The translations under genes and the position numbers were made by a program. A model generated the notes under the pieces. It had not been told where the DNA came from. It made no database searches and saw nothing but the letters and a program-made list of their open reading frames with translations. DNA of 64,000 nt from Chthonomonadaceae bacterium (GTDB lineage: Bacteria; Armatimonadota; Fimbriimonadia; Fimbriimonadales; Fimbriimonadaceae). Shown here one piece after another: positions 9,439-17,184 of the stretch (its first letter is position 1; the number at the start of each line of letters is the position of its first letter). The stretch is taken from positions 1,178,001 through 1,242,000 of the forward strand of contig CP054189.1 in the NCBI GenBank assembly GCA_015709495.1, read 5' to 3'.

Positions 9439-9444
9439 AGTTTA
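9439..9444 (-). promoter_or_regulatory. -10 hexamer TAAACT for the DUF1015 gene
   Basis: On the minus strand the hexamer ends 8 nt before ATG 9430. Together with the plus-strand TACACT at 9474-9479 it packs two divergent promoters into 56 bp, each fitting a leaderless mRNA. Confidence 0.5.
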
Positions 9445-9473
9445 CCAATCAGGACGAACTGGGCTTGGATGGG

Positions 9474-9479
9474 TACACT
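9474..9479 (+). promoter_or_regulatory. -10 hexamer TACACT deciding a GTG start
   Basis: It ends 7 nt before GTG 9487, so transcription should begin at the start codon. An upstream in-frame ATG (9469) would lie inside or before this promoter and is therefore unlikely to be used. Confidence 0.5.
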
Positions 9480-9486
9480 CCTTTCG

Positions 9487-10365
9487 GTGGAAGTTGAGTC
9501 TGTTCTCGCAAGTTACGCTTCCCAAATCGACGAACGGCTCGACCAACTTCTGCCCCCCGAATCCCTCGAACCTGCCGTATTGCATGAGGCGATGCGCTAC
9601 TCTTGCCTCGCTCCAGGGAAGCGGATTCGACCCGCGCTCTGCACAGCGAGTTGCGAAGCGGCCGGAGGTTCGGTGTCGCAGGCCCGGGACGCGGGCTGTG
9701 CGCTTGAGTTCGTCCATTGCTTCTCGCTGATTCACGACGATCTTCCCGCCATCGACAACGACGATTACAGGCGAGGGAGGCCCACGTGCCACAAGCGGTT
9801 CGGTGAGGCGATGGCGATCCTCGCGGGGGACGCCCTCTTCGCGCTAGCCTTTCAGACTCTGGCCTCGATCCCGGCGCCTGCCGAGGCGATCCGCGATTCG
9901 ATACAGGAGTTGGCGCTCGCCGCGGGTTCAGCGGGTCTGGTAGGGGGCGAGGTCATGGACGTTCTGGCCGAGAACACATCCCCTTCGAAACCGGAAGTGC
10001 TCGCCATCCACGGCCGAAAGACCGGGGCGCTCCTCGCCGCAAGCTGCGCCATTGGCGGGATCATGGCGCGCGCCTCGGACGAACAGGTCAGGAGGCTTCG
10101 CCAATTCGGCCACGCGCTTGGGCTGGCGTTTCAGATCACCGACGACGTACTCAACGAGACCTCTTCGCTTTCGGTGCTGGGCAAGGCCGCCGGTTCGGAT
10201 CGTCGCAAGGAGAAGGCGACGCTGCCAAGGGTCGAGGGCGTATCCGGATCGGTCTCCGAAGCCCAGACTTATGCAAGCCGCGCCGTTTCGCTGCTGGGCG
10301 ATGAGTTCGCCGATGTTTCGACCCTCGCCCAAATCGCCCAATTTGTGGTCCACCGTGCAACTTAG
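9487..10365 (+). CDS. trans-isoprenyl diphosphate synthase (FPP/GGPP synthase family)
   Basis: The 292-residue protein has GKRIRPAL (44-51), the first aspartate-rich motif DDLPAIDNDDYRRG from residue 84, KTGALL (178-183) and the second motif FQITDDVLN at 215-223. The family condenses isopentenyl diphosphate with allylic diphosphates, using Mg2+ held by the two motifs, to make C15-C20 precursors for quinones and carotenoids. The last aspartate of the second DDxxD is Asn (N223), a departure from most members. The GTG start at 9487 follows a -10 box by 7 nt. Product chain length cannot be read with confidence. Confidence 0.9.
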   Translation: MEVESVLASYASQIDERLDQLLPPESLEPAVLHEAMRYSCLAPGKRIRPALCTASCEAAGGSVSQARDAGCALEFVHCFSLIHDDLPAIDNDDYRRGRPTCHKRFGEAMAILAGDALFALAFQTLASIPAPAEAIRDSIQELALAAGSAGLVGGEVMDVLAENTSPSKPEVLAIHGRKTGALLAASCAIGGIMARASDEQVRRLRQFGHALGLAFQITDDVLNETSSLSVLGKAAGSDRRKEKATLPRVEGVSGSVSEAQTYASRAVSLLGDEFADVSTLAQIAQFVVHRAT

Positions 10366-10379
10366 CGAGCAAAAGTGCC

Positions 10380-10385
10380 GATAAT
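10380..10385 (+). promoter_or_regulatory. -10 hexamer GATAAT for the lipoprotein gene
   Basis: It ends 7 nt before ATG 10393 and excludes the upstream GTG at 10375 as the start. This gives the lipoprotein its own promoter immediately after the prenyl synthase gene. Confidence 0.45.
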
Positions 10386-10392
10386 CGCCAAT

Positions 10393-11421
10393 ATGCGACT
10401 GCTGTCTTACACCATCTTGCTGGGCATGGGCTCGTTGCTCCTTTGGGGATGTGGCGAAGAACCTCAGCTTTCGACAGAAAAGCCTTTGGGCGTCGAGGCC
10501 CAAGCGCCTGCGGGTGAAAAGGTCAAGGCCGATCGGCCGATCCTCATCGAGGAGCCCCCGGCTCAAGAGGATGAGGCCACCGTTCTGGCCGCGGCCGAAG
10601 ATAACGAACCCGCGCCGATTCCCGCAAGCGAAGGCGCCAAGGCGTCGGGCACCGGAATCGTCGGCAAGTGGCGGGGCGAGATTACGGTCGACGTAGGGGA
10701 TCCAAGCGACCCTGCCGCCGCAATGGCGCAGCAGTTTGCAGCGATGTTCTCAGGGAACCTCCGACTGGAAATCGACTCCAAGCTTCAGTTCACGATGTCC
10801 TTAATGGGAGTCCCGATCGAAGGAAGCGTCAAAACTTCCGGCAACAAGGTCACGCTCGACCCCGCTACGATTGCCGGGCTTTCAAAAGCAGAGGCTCAAG
10901 CCCAGCAGCCTAACTCCAAAATCGAAACCCTATCGGGAACCCTGAGCGCCGACGGCAAGACGCTGACGCTGATGGGCGACAACCCTGCCGAAGGAACGAT
11001 GATCTTCCGACGGGACACTCGCCCGGCTCGCAAGATCGGCCCTTCGAAGGTCTCCGGTGAACTTGAAAGGAGCCTCGTGGGGCGGTTCGCCGCAGACCCA
11101 AAATCCTTGGATGCGGATGGCTCCCCTGAGCAGGCGAGGATGCTCCGTTCTCTGGTGGGGTCGATGGCTCTGGTCCTCCATCCCGACCGAACGTTCGACC
11201 TCCTTTCGTTCATGGACATTTGGGGAACCTGGGAGGCTAAAGGCGATCGGCTCTATCTCAGGCCCGTCGAGCTGATGGGGATGTCGGTAGCAGAGGCCAA
11301 AGCGAAAGGCACGACTGCTTCGCCTATGGAGGCGACGATTTCCAGCGGCGGAACGGTACTGTCGATCGCAGAAGGGGGCCCTGGGGGGTCCGAATTGAGG
11401 TTCAAGAAGGCGAAGTCCTAA
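10393..11421 (+). CDS. hypothetical lipoprotein, 342 aa
   Basis: The N-terminus MRLLSYTILLGMGSLLLWGC is a lipoprotein signal with LLWGC as the lipobox, so Cys20 is probably acylated and the protein is membrane-anchored outside the cytoplasm. Residues 25-80 are low complexity and rich in Glu, Ala and Pro, a linker. Two similar halves follow, each beginning with a GKWRGEI or GRFAADP segment and containing beta-rich stretches such as TLSGTLSADGKTLTLMG. This resembles duplicated lipocalin-like envelope domains, but the match is weak. The gene converges with the rhomboid-like gene, overlapping by 4 bp. Confidence 0.75.
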   Translation: MRLLSYTILLGMGSLLLWGCGEEPQLSTEKPLGVEAQAPAGEKVKADRPILIEEPPAQEDEATVLAAAEDNEPAPIPASEGAKASGTGIVGKWRGEITVDVGDPSDPAAAMAQQFAAMFSGNLRLEIDSKLQFTMSLMGVPIEGSVKTSGNKVTLDPATIAGLSKAEAQAQQPNSKIETLSGTLSADGKTLTLMGDNPAEGTMIFRRDTRPARKIGPSKVSGELERSLVGRFAADPKSLDADGSPEQARMLRSLVGSMALVLHPDRTFDLLSFMDIWGTWEAKGDRLYLRPVELMGMSVAEAKAKGTTASPMEATISSGGTVLSIAEGGPGGSELRFKKAKS

Positions 11422-12176
11422 CTCCGCTTGTCTGCGTCGTCGTCGAGGCTCGATTCAAAGAGCTTCTTGAGCCTCTCGCGCTCTTCGCGTTCCTTCTCAC
11501 GGCGCTTGACCTCCTCAAAGTAGGGCTCGCCGTAGACCTTCCCACGCCCGGTGGTCGCTTTCTTGGGTCCAGTTGCGCCCCATGAAGGGAGTTTGTTCGC
11601 CGCATAGAGGTAGGCGAGGATGAGAGGCGCAGCCGCAAACGGGGCGAGTTGCGGCGCTTGCGGCATCGAAAAGAACACGAGTCCCGCGGAGAGCCAAGCG
11701 AGCCACTTGCCGGAAATCGGCAATACGAACATCAGCGTGACTTGAGCGGTGGCGTTGCGCGTGCCCCAAATCACCGTGAACGCAGCGATCGAATTCCAGG
11801 GTGAGGCCATTGCGCCCGCGCCCCCAACGATGAGGTGACCCACCCACACAGAAAGAGCGCAAAGCGCGGAGAACCCAAGCCACAGCCCCCCCATCCGCAG
11901 AGGGCCGTCGCGCCTCTCGATGTCGCCGCCGATCCCCCAGAGCCACAGGGAAGCGAACAGCACCGTAAACACCGCGCTGGGCGGGATCGAGAACGGATAC
12001 GTTAGCGCCGTCCAGGGAGCCTGCCACAGGCGCTCAGGAAAAAAGGCGAGGGCGCTCCAATCCAAGACTTGGACATACGCCAAGACGTAGCTCAGAACGA
12101 TCGCCCCGACGAGAGCCGTCGTCGCTGGCTGCCGTAATCTGGCCAACCCCGAGCCCGAGGTTCCGAAACTACCCAT
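11418..12176 (-). CDS. rhomboid-like membrane protein, 252 aa
   Basis: There are five to six hydrophobic helices between residues 20 and 195, followed by a basic and acidic cytosolic tail (EEVKRREKEREERERLKKLF). The arrangement recalls rhomboid-family proteins, with W-rich segments and a final tail, but the catalytic GxSG motif is not evident; the nearest is ASPWNS near residue 123. It is therefore more likely an inactive rhomboid relative than a protease. A CATAAT hexamer ends 8 nt before the ATG, with GAAGGG between. Family membership is tentative. Confidence 0.6.
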   Translation of the reverse strand: MGSFGTSGSGLARLRQPATTALVGAIVLSYVLAYVQVLDWSALAFFPERLWQAPWTALTYPFSIPPSAVFTVLFASLWLWGIGGDIERRDGPLRMGGLWLGFSALCALSVWVGHLIVGGAGAMASPWNSIAAFTVIWGTRNATAQVTLMFVLPISGKWLAWLSAGLVFFSMPQAPQLAPFAAAPLILAYLYAANKLPSWGATGPKKATTGRGKVYGEPYFEEVKRREKEREERERLKKLFESSLDDDADKRS

Positions 12177-12285
12177 GTCCCTTCATTATGCCTACCGAAC
12201 GCCTCATCCTCAAAACCTCTTCTTCCAATGCCACGTAAGAACTGACGCCGTTCGCTACAATGGAGGCGAGCCGCCGAGGATTTGT

Positions 12286-12744
12286 ATGCGTTACTACGTC
12301 GTTTGGCCCAATGGACAGCGATTCGGCCCCGCCGACCTCGCAACGCTCAATCAATGGGCGAGAGAAAACCGAATTGGCCCCTCGACGACGCTCGCAGAGG
12401 AGGGCACCGGGCGCACCTTTCCAGCCACTCAATTGCCAGGGCTCGACCTCACGCCCCTCAATCCGAGTTCCTTCACGTCTCAATACGACCCCGCGCTTTC
12501 GCCGTACCGGGTGGACTATGGGGCCAAGTCGCCGGCCTCTACGGAGGTCATTCTTGCGTGGGTTTTCGGAGGGTTGGGGCTGTTCTGCTGCCCCGCTTTT
12601 GGCTTGGCTGGGATCATCCTCAGCGCAGTCGCCCTTCAGAAACGGCAGAACTCGGCCATGGCCGCGCTGATCTTCTGCATTTTTGCGACGCTGATCGGCT
12701 TCTTCGCCAGCGCTTTCCTTCCGTCCGTCAATTTCATCACGTAG
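12286..12744 (+). CDS. GYF_2-domain (DUF4339) membrane protein
   Basis: The first 50 residues, MRYYVVWPNGQRFGPADLAT and onward through WARENRIGPSTTLA, form the small GYF_2/DUF4339 domain, normally a protein-interaction module. A Pro/Ser linker follows, then two membrane helices at about residues 90-112 and 122-145. ATG 12286 is preceded by GAGGA at about 6 nt and, further upstream, TACAAT at 12256-12261. Longer readings of the frame begin inside the promoter region. Neighbours give no functional link. Confidence 0.8.
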   Translation: MRYYVVWPNGQRFGPADLATLNQWARENRIGPSTTLAEEGTGRTFPATQLPGLDLTPLNPSSFTSQYDPALSPYRVDYGAKSPASTEVILAWVFGGLGLFCCPAFGLAGIILSAVALQKRQNSAMAALIFCIFATLIGFFASAFLPSVNFIT

Positions 12745-12789
12745 GGCTGCCGGCATCGGGGTAATGTCACAAGGGTTGGCGCATCCCCT

Positions 12790-14991
12790 ATGTCGACTCC
12801 TACCCTGAACCTTGAGGGCTCCGCGGAAAGTGAGAATCGGCTGTTCGTCGTCGAGTCGGATCTCGCTCGGGACGGCCGGATCGCCCGTTCGCGCCTGGTC
12901 GTAACGTCCGGGGCGGTGTTTCGGCACGAACTGTCGCCCGGCGGAGAGGAACTCATCGAGAGCTGGCCGCTCGCGGAGTTGGCGGAACCCAGCATCGAAG
13001 AGTTGGTGGACGCTTGCGCTCTCGTGGTACGGCGCGACGGCCAATGGGTCGAGTTGCTTCGGGCGACTCATGCCCGCAAGAAGCAGTTCGCCGCGGCACA
13101 GGCCAAACTCGCGGAGCTTCTTACGGAGGGCGAGACACAAGGCGAACTCGAACCGATCCGGCAGTGCCCCAAATGCGGCCGGCCCCTTCCCGAGGACTCC
13201 GACATTTGCGTCGCGTGTCTGAACCGTGGCAAGACGCTACTGCGGCTGTTTGGCTTCGTCCGGCCCTACCGTTGGCGGATCCTTTGGGCGACGGCGCTCA
13301 TTCTCTTCGGGACCTTGATCGAGTTGCTCCCTCCCTACTTGACGCAGCATCTCGTCGACGACGTTCTGACCCACGGCAACGTCGCACTTTTCGGCTGGCT
13401 GATCGGCGCGCTGGTGGTTTCCCGACTGCTGCTGATGGTGGTGCAGATCGCCCGCGGCCGCAACATCGCGTATCTCAGCAGTTCGGTGGCGATCGACATT
13501 CGGACGATGCTGTTCCACAAGCTCCTGAGCCAGTCGCTTTCGTTCTTCGATCGCCGCAACGTGGGCTCGATCATGTCCCGCATGACCAACGATACCGGCG
13601 CGTTGTACGACGTGCTGGTCGATGGCGTCCCGATCACGATCAACCAGGCGGCGCTCTTGCTCGGGGTCCCCATCGCCATGCTGATCGTGAACTGGGAGAT
13701 CGCGCTGTGGGCCATCTTGCCGATTCCGTTCGTACTCGTTGCCGTTCGGATTTTTCGGCGGAGGATGATGCGGGTCTGGAGCCGGTTCTGGCATAGCTGG
13801 TCGCGGCTCACCAGTACGCTGAGCGGAGTTTTGCAAGGCACTCGCGTGGTCAAGGCGTTCTACGGGGAGTCTCGCGAGGAACGGAAGTTCGAACGGCGCG
13901 TCCGCGACCTGGCGCAAGCAGGCTACACGGCGGAAGTCGGCTGGTCGAACCTCTTTCCCGCGGTGGTCTTTACCATGAGCATCTCGGGGTTCCTCGTTTG
14001 GTGGGTCGGCGGGCAAGCCGTTTTGGACGGCAGGCTGACTCTTGGGGAACTCACGGCGTTCATCGGATACCTTGCGCTCCTCTCCCAGCCGCTCATGATG
14101 ATCCAGCGCATCATCGATTGGACGAGCCGGAGCCTCACTGCCGCTGAGCGGGTGTTTGAGGTTTTGGACATGCCGGTGGAGGTTCAAGAGGCGCAGGACG
14201 CGGTTGCGATCGACGCGATTCGAGGCGATGTGGAGTTCCGAGGCGTGCGGTTCGGCTATGACCTCTCGCATGAAGTGATCCGAGGCATCGACCTGAGCGT
14301 TCGGGCCGGTCAAATGGTCGGGATCGTAGGGCGCAGCGGCGCGGGCAAATCGACGCTCATCAACCTGCTGATGCGGTTCTATGATCCGACTGAGGGAACG
14401 CTCGAGATCGACGGCATCGACCTGCGCCAGATCCGGGTCGAGGACTATCGGAGGCAGGTCGGCGTGGTCCTGCAGGAGTCGTACCTGTTTCCGGGTTCGA
14501 TCCGAGACAATATCGCCTACGGACGGTCGGACGCCTCGCTCGAAGAGATCATCGAGGCTGCGAATGCCGCCAACGCGCATGACTTCATCATGTCGCTGCC
14601 AGACGCCTATGACACCTACGTCGGCGAACGGGGCCAAAGGCTCTCGGGAGGGGAAAGGCAGCGCATCGCCATCGCGCGAGCCATATTGCACAACCCCAGA
14701 ATCCTTGTTCTCGACGAGGCGACTTCGAGCGTCGACACCGAAACCGAGCGCCAGATTCACGAAGCCTTGGAGCGCCTCGTCCATGGACGAACTGTGTTCG
14801 CAATCGCCCACCGCTTGAGCACCCTGCGGAACGCGGACCTTTTGATCCTCATGGACGAAGGCAAGATCGTCGAGCAAGGGACCCATGAAGAGTTGATGGC
14901 TAAGGCCGACGGCAAGTACGCTTCGCTGGTCAACATGCAGCTTGAGATCGCGAAGGTGCGCGAGAGCTTCGTGTTCACGGAGGAGGAATGA
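12790..14991 (+). CDS. ABC transporter, fused permease-ATPase with N-terminal zinc ribbon
   Basis: The 733-residue half-transporter has six membrane helices between about residues 160 and 450 and an ATPase domain with Walker A GRSGAGKST (about 515), signature LSGGERQR and Walker B ILVLDEAT. This is the exporter type (MsbA/LmrA-like), which works as a dimer. Unusual are an N-terminal soluble domain (1-115) and a zinc-ribbon-like CPKC...CVAC (C126, C129, C140, C143) just before the first helix; these may sense a ligand or metal. The gene overlaps the downstream dehydrogenase by 4 nt, so the two may share a substrate pathway, which I cannot identify. Confidence 0.92.
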   Translation: MSTPTLNLEGSAESENRLFVVESDLARDGRIARSRLVVTSGAVFRHELSPGGEELIESWPLAELAEPSIEELVDACALVVRRDGQWVELLRATHARKKQFAAAQAKLAELLTEGETQGELEPIRQCPKCGRPLPEDSDICVACLNRGKTLLRLFGFVRPYRWRILWATALILFGTLIELLPPYLTQHLVDDVLTHGNVALFGWLIGALVVSRLLLMVVQIARGRNIAYLSSSVAIDIRTMLFHKLLSQSLSFFDRRNVGSIMSRMTNDTGALYDVLVDGVPITINQAALLLGVPIAMLIVNWEIALWAILPIPFVLVAVRIFRRRMMRVWSRFWHSWSRLTSTLSGVLQGTRVVKAFYGESREERKFERRVRDLAQAGYTAEVGWSNLFPAVVFTMSISGFLVWWVGGQAVLDGRLTLGELTAFIGYLALLSQPLMMIQRIIDWTSRSLTAAERVFEVLDMPVEVQEAQDAVAIDAIRGDVEFRGVRFGYDLSHEVIRGIDLSVRAGQMVGIVGRSGAGKSTLINLLMRFYDPTEGTLEIDGIDLRQIRVEDYRRQVGVVLQESYLFPGSIRDNIAYGRSDASLEEIIEAANAANAHDFIMSLPDAYDTYVGERGQRLSGGERQRIAIARAILHNPRILVLDEATSSVDTETERQIHEALERLVHGRTVFAIAHRLSTLRNADLLILMDEGKIVEQGTHEELMAKADGKYASLVNMQLEIAKVRESFVFTEEE

Positions 14992-16010
14992 GTTTGGAAC
15001 AACCCCTGAGAGTCGGCATTGTCGGTTGCGGGAACATCAGCGATATCTATCTTCGAAACTTGGAGAAGTTCGAAGAAACCGCGGTCGTGGCCGTGACGGA
15101 CCTTGACGCCGGCAAGGCTCAGGTGGCGGCGCGTGACTACGGTGTCGAGGTCGAACCGGACGTAGCCTCGCTGCTCGCGCGGTCCGACGTCGATCTCGTT
15201 CTGAACTTGACCGTCCCCGCCGCGCACTTTGAAGTGAGCCTCAGGGCACTCGAAAGCGGAAAGCACGTGTACAGCGAAAAGCCGCTGGTGCTCACGGTCG
15301 CTGAGGGCAATGCATTGGTCGATCTTGCGGAGAAGAACCGGCTCCTGTTGGGCTGCGCGCCGGATACGGTACTGGGCGCAGGCATCCAGACGTGCGTAGC
15401 TCTCGTCGATCGAGGCGAAATTGGCGAGGTCGTGGGCGCCAACGCCTTCATGCTGTGCGCGGGGCATGAGAGTTGGCATCCCTCGCCGGAGTTCTATTAC
15501 AGGCCTGGAGGAGGCCCGCTCTTTGATATGGGGCCGTACTACCTTGCCGCTCTCTTTTTTCTTTTGGGAGAAGTCGACGAAGTCTGCGGGCTCCATCGCG
15601 CCACCTTTCCCACTCGAACGATCACCAGCCAACCGCTTGCAGGAGCGGTCATTCAAGTTGAGACGCCCACGCATATAGCGCTCACTATGCACCATGTATC
15701 GGGCGCTATATCGTCCCTGACGACAAGCTTTGACGTACAGGCCTCCCTGCTTCCTCCGATCGAGTTGTATGGGACAGAAGGGACGCTGCTCGTCCCCGAT
15801 CCGAACACCTTTGGCGGCCCGGTTCGGCTGAAGAGAAAAGGCGCACCGGACTGGGTGGATGTCGAACTCGAGTTCGAGTTCGCGGAGAACTCTCGCGGCC
15901 TTGGGGTGAGGGATATGGCGATCGCGCTGCGCGAAGGCCGCGATCCTGAGGTTAGCGGCGAACTCGCGCTCCAGGCCCTCGAGATTATGGAAAGCGTGCT
16001 GTCGGACTGA
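14988..16010 (+). CDS. Gfo/Idh/MocA family NAD(P)-dependent oxidoreductase
   Basis: The 340-residue protein begins with a Rossmann fold, VGIVGCGNISDIYLRNL (residues 9-25), and has the family motif SEKPLVLTVAEG near residue 95, with the conserved EKP lysine. The C-terminal half is the beta-sheet substrate domain. Family members oxidise or reduce sugars and inositols. The start overlaps the stop of the ABC exporter gene (ATGA), so the two are co-translated. The sugar substrate is not deducible. Confidence 0.9.
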   Translation: MSLEQPLRVGIVGCGNISDIYLRNLEKFEETAVVAVTDLDAGKAQVAARDYGVEVEPDVASLLARSDVDLVLNLTVPAAHFEVSLRALESGKHVYSEKPLVLTVAEGNALVDLAEKNRLLLGCAPDTVLGAGIQTCVALVDRGEIGEVVGANAFMLCAGHESWHPSPEFYYRPGGGPLFDMGPYYLAALFFLLGEVDEVCGLHRATFPTRTITSQPLAGAVIQVETPTHIALTMHHVSGAISSLTTSFDVQASLLPPIELYGTEGTLLVPDPNTFGGPVRLKRKGAPDWVDVELEFEFAENSRGLGVRDMAIALREGRDPEVSGELALQALEIMESVLSD

Positions 16011-16021
16011 GCGCGGGGTCG

Positions 16022-17098
16022 TCAGGCGCGCTCATAAAGGTAAACGGACTCGTGCAGTTTGTTCGTGGTCCCATCATGGACGGCGAAATTCCCACCCTTG
16101 TAGATTCGCCCACCTGCGAACGCCCCGTCTTTGCGCAAGGCGTAGAAGTTCAGATCGAAGTTGGGAAAGCCCGGCTTATGAAGGAGGCGGGGCGATTTGG
16201 TTTGTTCGCAGACCCGTTTGAGTACGTCGAGGATGGCTTCCGCAGGTTCCAGGCCCCTCTTCATGTTCTCGACGACTGTTCGGCCCCCGCAACTCAGAAT
16301 GTTCGCCTCGCCGCGTCCCGTCGATCCACAGGCCCCCACTTCTCCATCCACATAAAGTCCCGCGCCGATGATGGGCGAGTCCCCTACGCGGCCGGGAATC
16401 TTGTAAGCGAGCCCGCTGGTGGTCGTACACCCACCTAGCTCGCCTTCGGCCGTGAGGCACAGACACGAAATCGTCCCCGTGGGTCGGCGGAAGCTGCCCT
16501 CGGTAGAGGTGGGTTGCACCTTCTGAAAGTCGGCGCGGATTTCGTCGTCGTCGAGCCAGTCGTCGTCTTTACTCAACCTCGTTTTCCAGCGCAGCCAAGC
16601 TTGGCGAGCCCGTTCCGTGAGCAACTCCTCCTCCTTGAATCCCATGAGCCGGGCGAACTGAAGTGCCCCTTCGCCGACCAGGAACACATGATCCGTGCGC
16701 TCCATCACGACCTTGGCAACTTGGGAGGGATTCTTGATGTTGCGTAGCGCTCCAACGGCGCCAGCCCTCATGGTTGGCCCGTGCATCACGCACGCGTCGA
16801 GTTCGACAACCCCGAGTTCGTTGGGCAGGCCTCCGAAACCCACGCTCATGTCGTTGGGGTCGGATTCGACGATGCTGACGCCCTGTACGGCGGCGTCCAC
16901 GGGGTCGCCCTGTGAGGACAGCACCTCGAAAGCCCTCGCCGTTGCGCGCAGACCGTTCGCCGAACTGACCGCGATCGCGCTCGTGGGGCGCCCGATTCCG
17001 CTCGCTTCGGCGGCCTTTGAGGCGAGCGGTAGGCTCGAAAGCCCGGCCACGACTCCGGTTTGGAGCAGCGTTCGTCGCGAAAGTTTGGGACTTGCCAT
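16022..17098 (-). CDS. N4-(beta-N-acetylglucosaminyl)-L-asparaginase family hydrolase, Tat-exported
   Basis: The N-terminus SRRTLLQTGVVAGLSSLPLA is a twin-arginine signal, so this Ntn-hydrolase should act in the periplasm. The 358-residue chain shows VDAAVQGVSIVESDP, GGLPNELGVVELDA and, before the predicted autocleavage site, RPTGTISC with T209 as the likely new N-terminal nucleophile. After it come GRVGDSPIIGAGLYVD and GACGSTGRGEA, typical of aspartylglucosaminidases. These remove Asn-linked GlcNAc from glycopeptides or cleave related asparagine derivatives. AAGGG lies about 6 nt upstream of the ATG. It sits head to head with the large glycosidase-esterase gene. Confidence 0.88.
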   Translation of the reverse strand: MASPKLSRRTLLQTGVVAGLSSLPLASKAAEASGIGRPTSAIAVSSANGLRATARAFEVLSSQGDPVDAAVQGVSIVESDPNDMSVGFGGLPNELGVVELDACVMHGPTMRAGAVGALRNIKNPSQVAKVVMERTDHVFLVGEGALQFARLMGFKEEELLTERARQAWLRWKTRLSKDDDWLDDDEIRADFQKVQPTSTEGSFRRPTGTISCLCLTAEGELGGCTTTSGLAYKIPGRVGDSPIIGAGLYVDGEVGACGSTGRGEANILSCGGRTVVENMKRGLEPAEAILDVLKRVCEQTKSPRLLHKPGFPNFDLNFYALRKDGAFAGGRIYKGGNFAVHDGTTNKLHESVYLYERA

Positions 17099-17184
17099 GA
17101 CGCCCTTCGAATTCGGCGCCCGAAGGGGGATTCCTTCCTAACTCGGGTTGGTTCGCAGTATCATGGTCGAGGGAGGGACCGAGA

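Noticed and set aside
12169-13140. Minus-strand frame of 323 codons across the GYF_2 gene and the exporter start
   Set aside because: It is a shadow frame crossing two well-supported plus-strand genes and their promoter, without recognisable domains.
13237-14886. Long minus-strand open frame (549 codons) opposite the ABC exporter
   Set aside because: It is a mirror of the G+C-rich exporter gene, rich in Arg, Asp and His with no domain. The plus strand has full ABC motifs.
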